Shown piece after piece: positions 62,089 through 64,000 of a stretch of DNA of 64,000 nucleotides. Every line of letters starts with the position of its first letter. Within the stretch, counting starts at the first letter, position 1. The notes beneath the pieces were generated by a model. It made no database searches and was not told the origin of the DNA. It saw only the letters and a list, made by a program, of their open reading frames with translations. This stretch comes from Allomeiothermus silvanus DSM 9946 (GTDB lineage: Bacteria; Deinococcota; Deinococci; Deinococcales; Thermaceae). Both the position numbers and the translations under genes were made by a program. The DNA is taken from assembly GCF_000092125.1 (NCBI RefSeq), contig NC_014212.1, positions 640,001-704,000 on the forward strand, given 5' to 3'.

Positions 62089-63211
62089 TCGAGCGCAAGA
62101 CCGCTGCCAACCTCTGGATGCCTTTCTTCAATTCAGCGGAGTCATAATAGGCAAAGCATAGCCGGAGTGCGTGGGCAAAGTTCCCTTGGCTGGAGAACCT
62201 GACGCCCGGTTGGTAGCGAACCCCCGCCTGTATAGCCTGCTCCAATAAAACCTGCGAGTCTGCGGCGGGGTCTAGCTCGAGCCAGACAAAATACCCTCCC
62301 TCCGGCGTGTAGCGGGGCCTTAATCCGTTTTGGCGCAGGGCTTCTAGCAACGTCTCCAATCGGCCCCGATAGGTGTTGCGGAGCTTGTGTAGGTGCTGTT
62401 CTTGCAAGCCTAGCTCCAGGGCACTGCGCACGATGGCGGAGGCGAAAGGATTGAGCCCGCCCCCACTGGCCACCATGCCGTTACGGGTGAGGGTGTGCAG
62501 CAACCTTGGAGCGGCTTGAATCCAGCCCAGGCGCAGCCCTGGGGCCAGGATCTTGGAGAACGAACCCAGGCTGAGCACGGTTCCCGCAGCGGCAAAGCTG
62601 CCCAGCGAGAGGGGAGGGGACTGGTGGTAGTAGAGCAGTTGGTATACCTCGTCGGCCACGATCAAAAAGCCATATTCCTGGCTCAGTTCCACCAGCCGCT
62701 TGCGGCGCTGTTGGCTCAGGGTGGCTCCGGTGGGGTTCTGAAAGGTAGGAATCGTGTAGACCAGCGCGGGCTGGTGCTGTCGTAGGGCAGCCTCGAGGGC
62801 CGTGATATCCAGCCCGTCTGCATCGGTGGGCAGGGCCACGACTTCGAGGTGATGATCCCGGAAGATCCCCAGCGACAGAAAGTAGGTGGGCTCCTCGACA
62901 AAAATCACCTGGCCGGGCCGGGTGAAGGCCGTGCAGATTAGGTCCAGGGCTTGCGATACGCCAGCGGTGACGAACAGGGTATCTGGCTCGAGGGAAAAAC
63001 CGTAGTGTCGGCTGAGAAACCCGGCCAGCTCAGTGCGGAAATAGCCGTCCCCAGGCTCGGCCCCATACTGCAAGAAAGCAGGGTTGCCTTGGGACAGGCG
63101 GTGCAGCGCGGCCTGGCGGAGTTCCTCCAGCGGCAGGAGCCCCAGGCTGGGATGTCCTACCCCAAGATCGATAACCCCTTGCGGGATGCGGGTCTGCGTA
63201 ACGTCGAGCAT
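62084..63211 (-). CDS. PLP-dependent aminotransferase (class I/II, 2-aminoadipate/aromatic type)
   Basis: The 375-aa fold-type I enzyme has VTAGVSQALDLICTAFTRPGQ, the substrate-binding Asn in TFQNPTGATLS, Asp in LIVADEVYQLLYY, PLP Lys in SLGSFSKILAPGLRLGW and the C-terminal Arg in HALRLCFAYY. It resembles the LysN/2-aminoadipate-type group related to MocR enzymes, without the DNA-binding domain. It follows the ABC ATPase gene by 8 bp, so it probably transaminates an imported amino acid. The TAA stop lies in the MITE-like arm. Confidence 0.88.
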   Translation of the reverse strand: MLDVTQTRIPQGVIDLGVGHPSLGLLPLEELRQAALHRLSQGNPAFLQYGAEPGDGYFRTELAGFLSRHYGFSLEPDTLFVTAGVSQALDLICTAFTRPGQVIFVEEPTYFLSLGIFRDHHLEVVALPTDADGLDITALEAALRQHQPALVYTIPTFQNPTGATLSQQRRKRLVELSQEYGFLIVADEVYQLLYYHQSPPLSLGSFAAAGTVLSLGSFSKILAPGLRLGWIQAAPRLLHTLTRNGMVASGGGLNPFASAIVRSALELGLQEQHLHKLRNTYRGRLETLLEALRQNGLRPRYTPEGGYFVWLELDPAADSQVLLEQAIQAGVRYQPGVRFSSQGNFAHALRLCFAYYDSAELKKGIQRLAAVLRSS

Positions 63212-63219
63212 GGTTGCCT

Positions 63220-63957
63220 CTAGTGGTGCAATACCCGCTGCAAAAAGGTCCGGGTGCGCTCATGGGTAGGGTTTTGGAAGATCACGCTGGGGGGAGCCTG
63301 CTCGAGGATCTGTCCCTGATCCATCACGATCACCCGGTCGGCCACCTCCTTGGCGAAGGCCATCTCGTGGGTCACTACCAGCATGGTCATGCCGCTTTCG
63401 GCCAGATCGCGCATCACGTCCAGTACCTCGCCGACCATCTCCGGGTCGAGCGCGCTGGTGGGTTCATCGAAGAGCATGATCTTAGGCTCCATGGCCAGCG
63501 CCCGGGCGATGGCCACCCGCTGCTGCTGCCCACCCGAGAGCTGGCCGGGATACTTGTGCGCCTGGTCGGCGATGCCCACCCGCTCGAGCAGCTCCATGGC
63601 TTTTCGCTCGGCTTGCTCCTTGGGCCACCGGCGGACCTTCTGCGGAGCCAAAGCCGCATTTTGCAGCACGGTCATGTGGGGAAAGAGGTTGAACTGCTGA
63701 AACACCATCCCCACCTCGCGCCGCACCGCTTCTAGGTTTTGGGCCGAACGCAAGGGGATGCCGTCTACGAAAACCTCGCCCTGCTGAAAGTCCTCGAGCC
63801 GGTTGATGCAGCGGATCAAGGTGGACTTGCCCGAGCCCGAAGGCCCTACGATCACCACCTTTTCGCCTGCGGCTACCTCGAGGTTCACTTCCCGCAGCAC
63901 GTGCAACCGGCCAAACCACTTGTTGAGCCCCTGAATCTGGATGATAGCCCCGCTCAT
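63220..63957 (-). CDS. glnQ: Polar amino acid ABC transporter ATPase (GlnQ type)
   Basis: The 245-aa protein has Walker [10 protein letters not shown] (about 38-46), [15 protein letters not shown], signature [17 protein letters not shown], Walker [15 protein letters not shown] and VTHEM. The ATG overlaps the stop of the upstream permease. Confidence 0.93.
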   Translation of the reverse strand: MSGAIIQIQGLNKWFGRLHVLREVNLEVAAGEKVVIVGPSGSGKSTLIRCINRLEDFQQGEVFVDGIPLRSAQNLEAVRREVGMVFQQFNLFPHMTVLQNAALAPQKVRRWPKEQAERKAMELLERVGIADQAHKYPGQLSGGQQQRVAIARALAMEPKIMLFDEPTSALDPEMVGEVLDVMRDLAESGMTMLVVTHEMAFAKEVADRVIVMDQGQILEQAPPSVIFQNPTHERTRTFLQRVLHH

Positions 63958-64000
63958 CCGCCCTCCTTCTTGCGCAGGGCCAGCAGCGAGATCAACTCGT
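63954..64000 (-). CDS. Amino acid ABC permease, C-terminal end only (partial)
   Basis: The last 14 codons read [14 protein letters not shown] and end in a TGA that overlaps the glnQ ATG. The rest lies beyond the window. The permease call comes from gene order, not from the visible residues. Confidence 0.5.
   Translation of the reverse strand, partial: ELISLLALRKKEGG

Overview
The window looks like chromosomal DNA of a thermophilic member of the Thermaceae, most likely Meiothermus (Allomeiothermus silvanus-like). The reasons are the high G+C content, the very frequent CTCGAG hexamer in host genes, the rplY-pth pair, many leaderless genes with a -10 box 6-8 nt before the ATG, a Thermus-like type III CRISPR repeat, and a GH13_18 phosphorylase beside a GH63 hydrolase. 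The species call is an inference from content; no database was searched.

Layout. 1-9.5 kb holds housekeeping genes: ychF, a kelch protein, a ModE-like regulator, a TPR protein, ftsH, ddl, a class IV aminotransferase, pth and rplY. 9.5-19.9 kb (minus strand) is one sugar-solute locus: a LacI regulator with its operator, a binding protein, two permeases, an ATPase, a GH63 hydrolase, an MDR dehydrogenase, a TIM-barrel isomerase and a GH13_18 phosphorylase. It reads as uptake and breakdown of glucosylglycerate. 20-27 kb holds metF, an SDR, a DedA protein, a flavin disulfide reductase broken by an IS3-family element, a VanZ-like protein, a methylmalonyl-CoA epimerase-like protein and a lone TnpB. 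27-33 kb is a tightly overlapped envelope operon (lptF-lptG-lptD-lipoprotein) followed by tRNA-Arg(CCT).

33.2-38.3 kb is a DtxR/MntR-controlled metal ABC operon whose two permeases both carry extra C-terminal winged-helix-like tails. 38.3-47.1 kb is a sugar block: GH3 beta-glucosidase, a shortened binding protein, XylR (ROK), xylA, galM and xylB. Two inverted copies of a composite repeat with two strong hairpins bracket most of it. An IS5-family element follows at 47.1-48.1 kb.

48.4-60.4 kb is a complete type III-A CRISPR-Cas system: csm1-csm5, an embedded vapBC pair, cas6, a CARF-HEPN RNase, cas1, cas2, a leader, 12 repeats and a second CARF-HEPN RNase directly after the array. Cas10/Csm1 has both an HD and a GGDD motif and Csm3 keeps its catalytic Asp, so RNA cleavage and cyclic-oligoadenylate signalling to two RNases is expected. 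The embedded VapC toxin has Gly where PIN domains carry their first catalytic Asp, and cas6 starts inside the vapC stop codon. A perfect inverted pair of DnaA-box sequences lies in the CRISPR leader.

60.4-64 kb holds tRNA-Pro(GGG) and tRNA-Ile(GAT), transcribed divergently with an IS481-family element sitting between their intact promoters. A MITE-like palindromic element supplies the stop codon of an aminotransferase, and an amino-acid ABC transporter runs off the window end.
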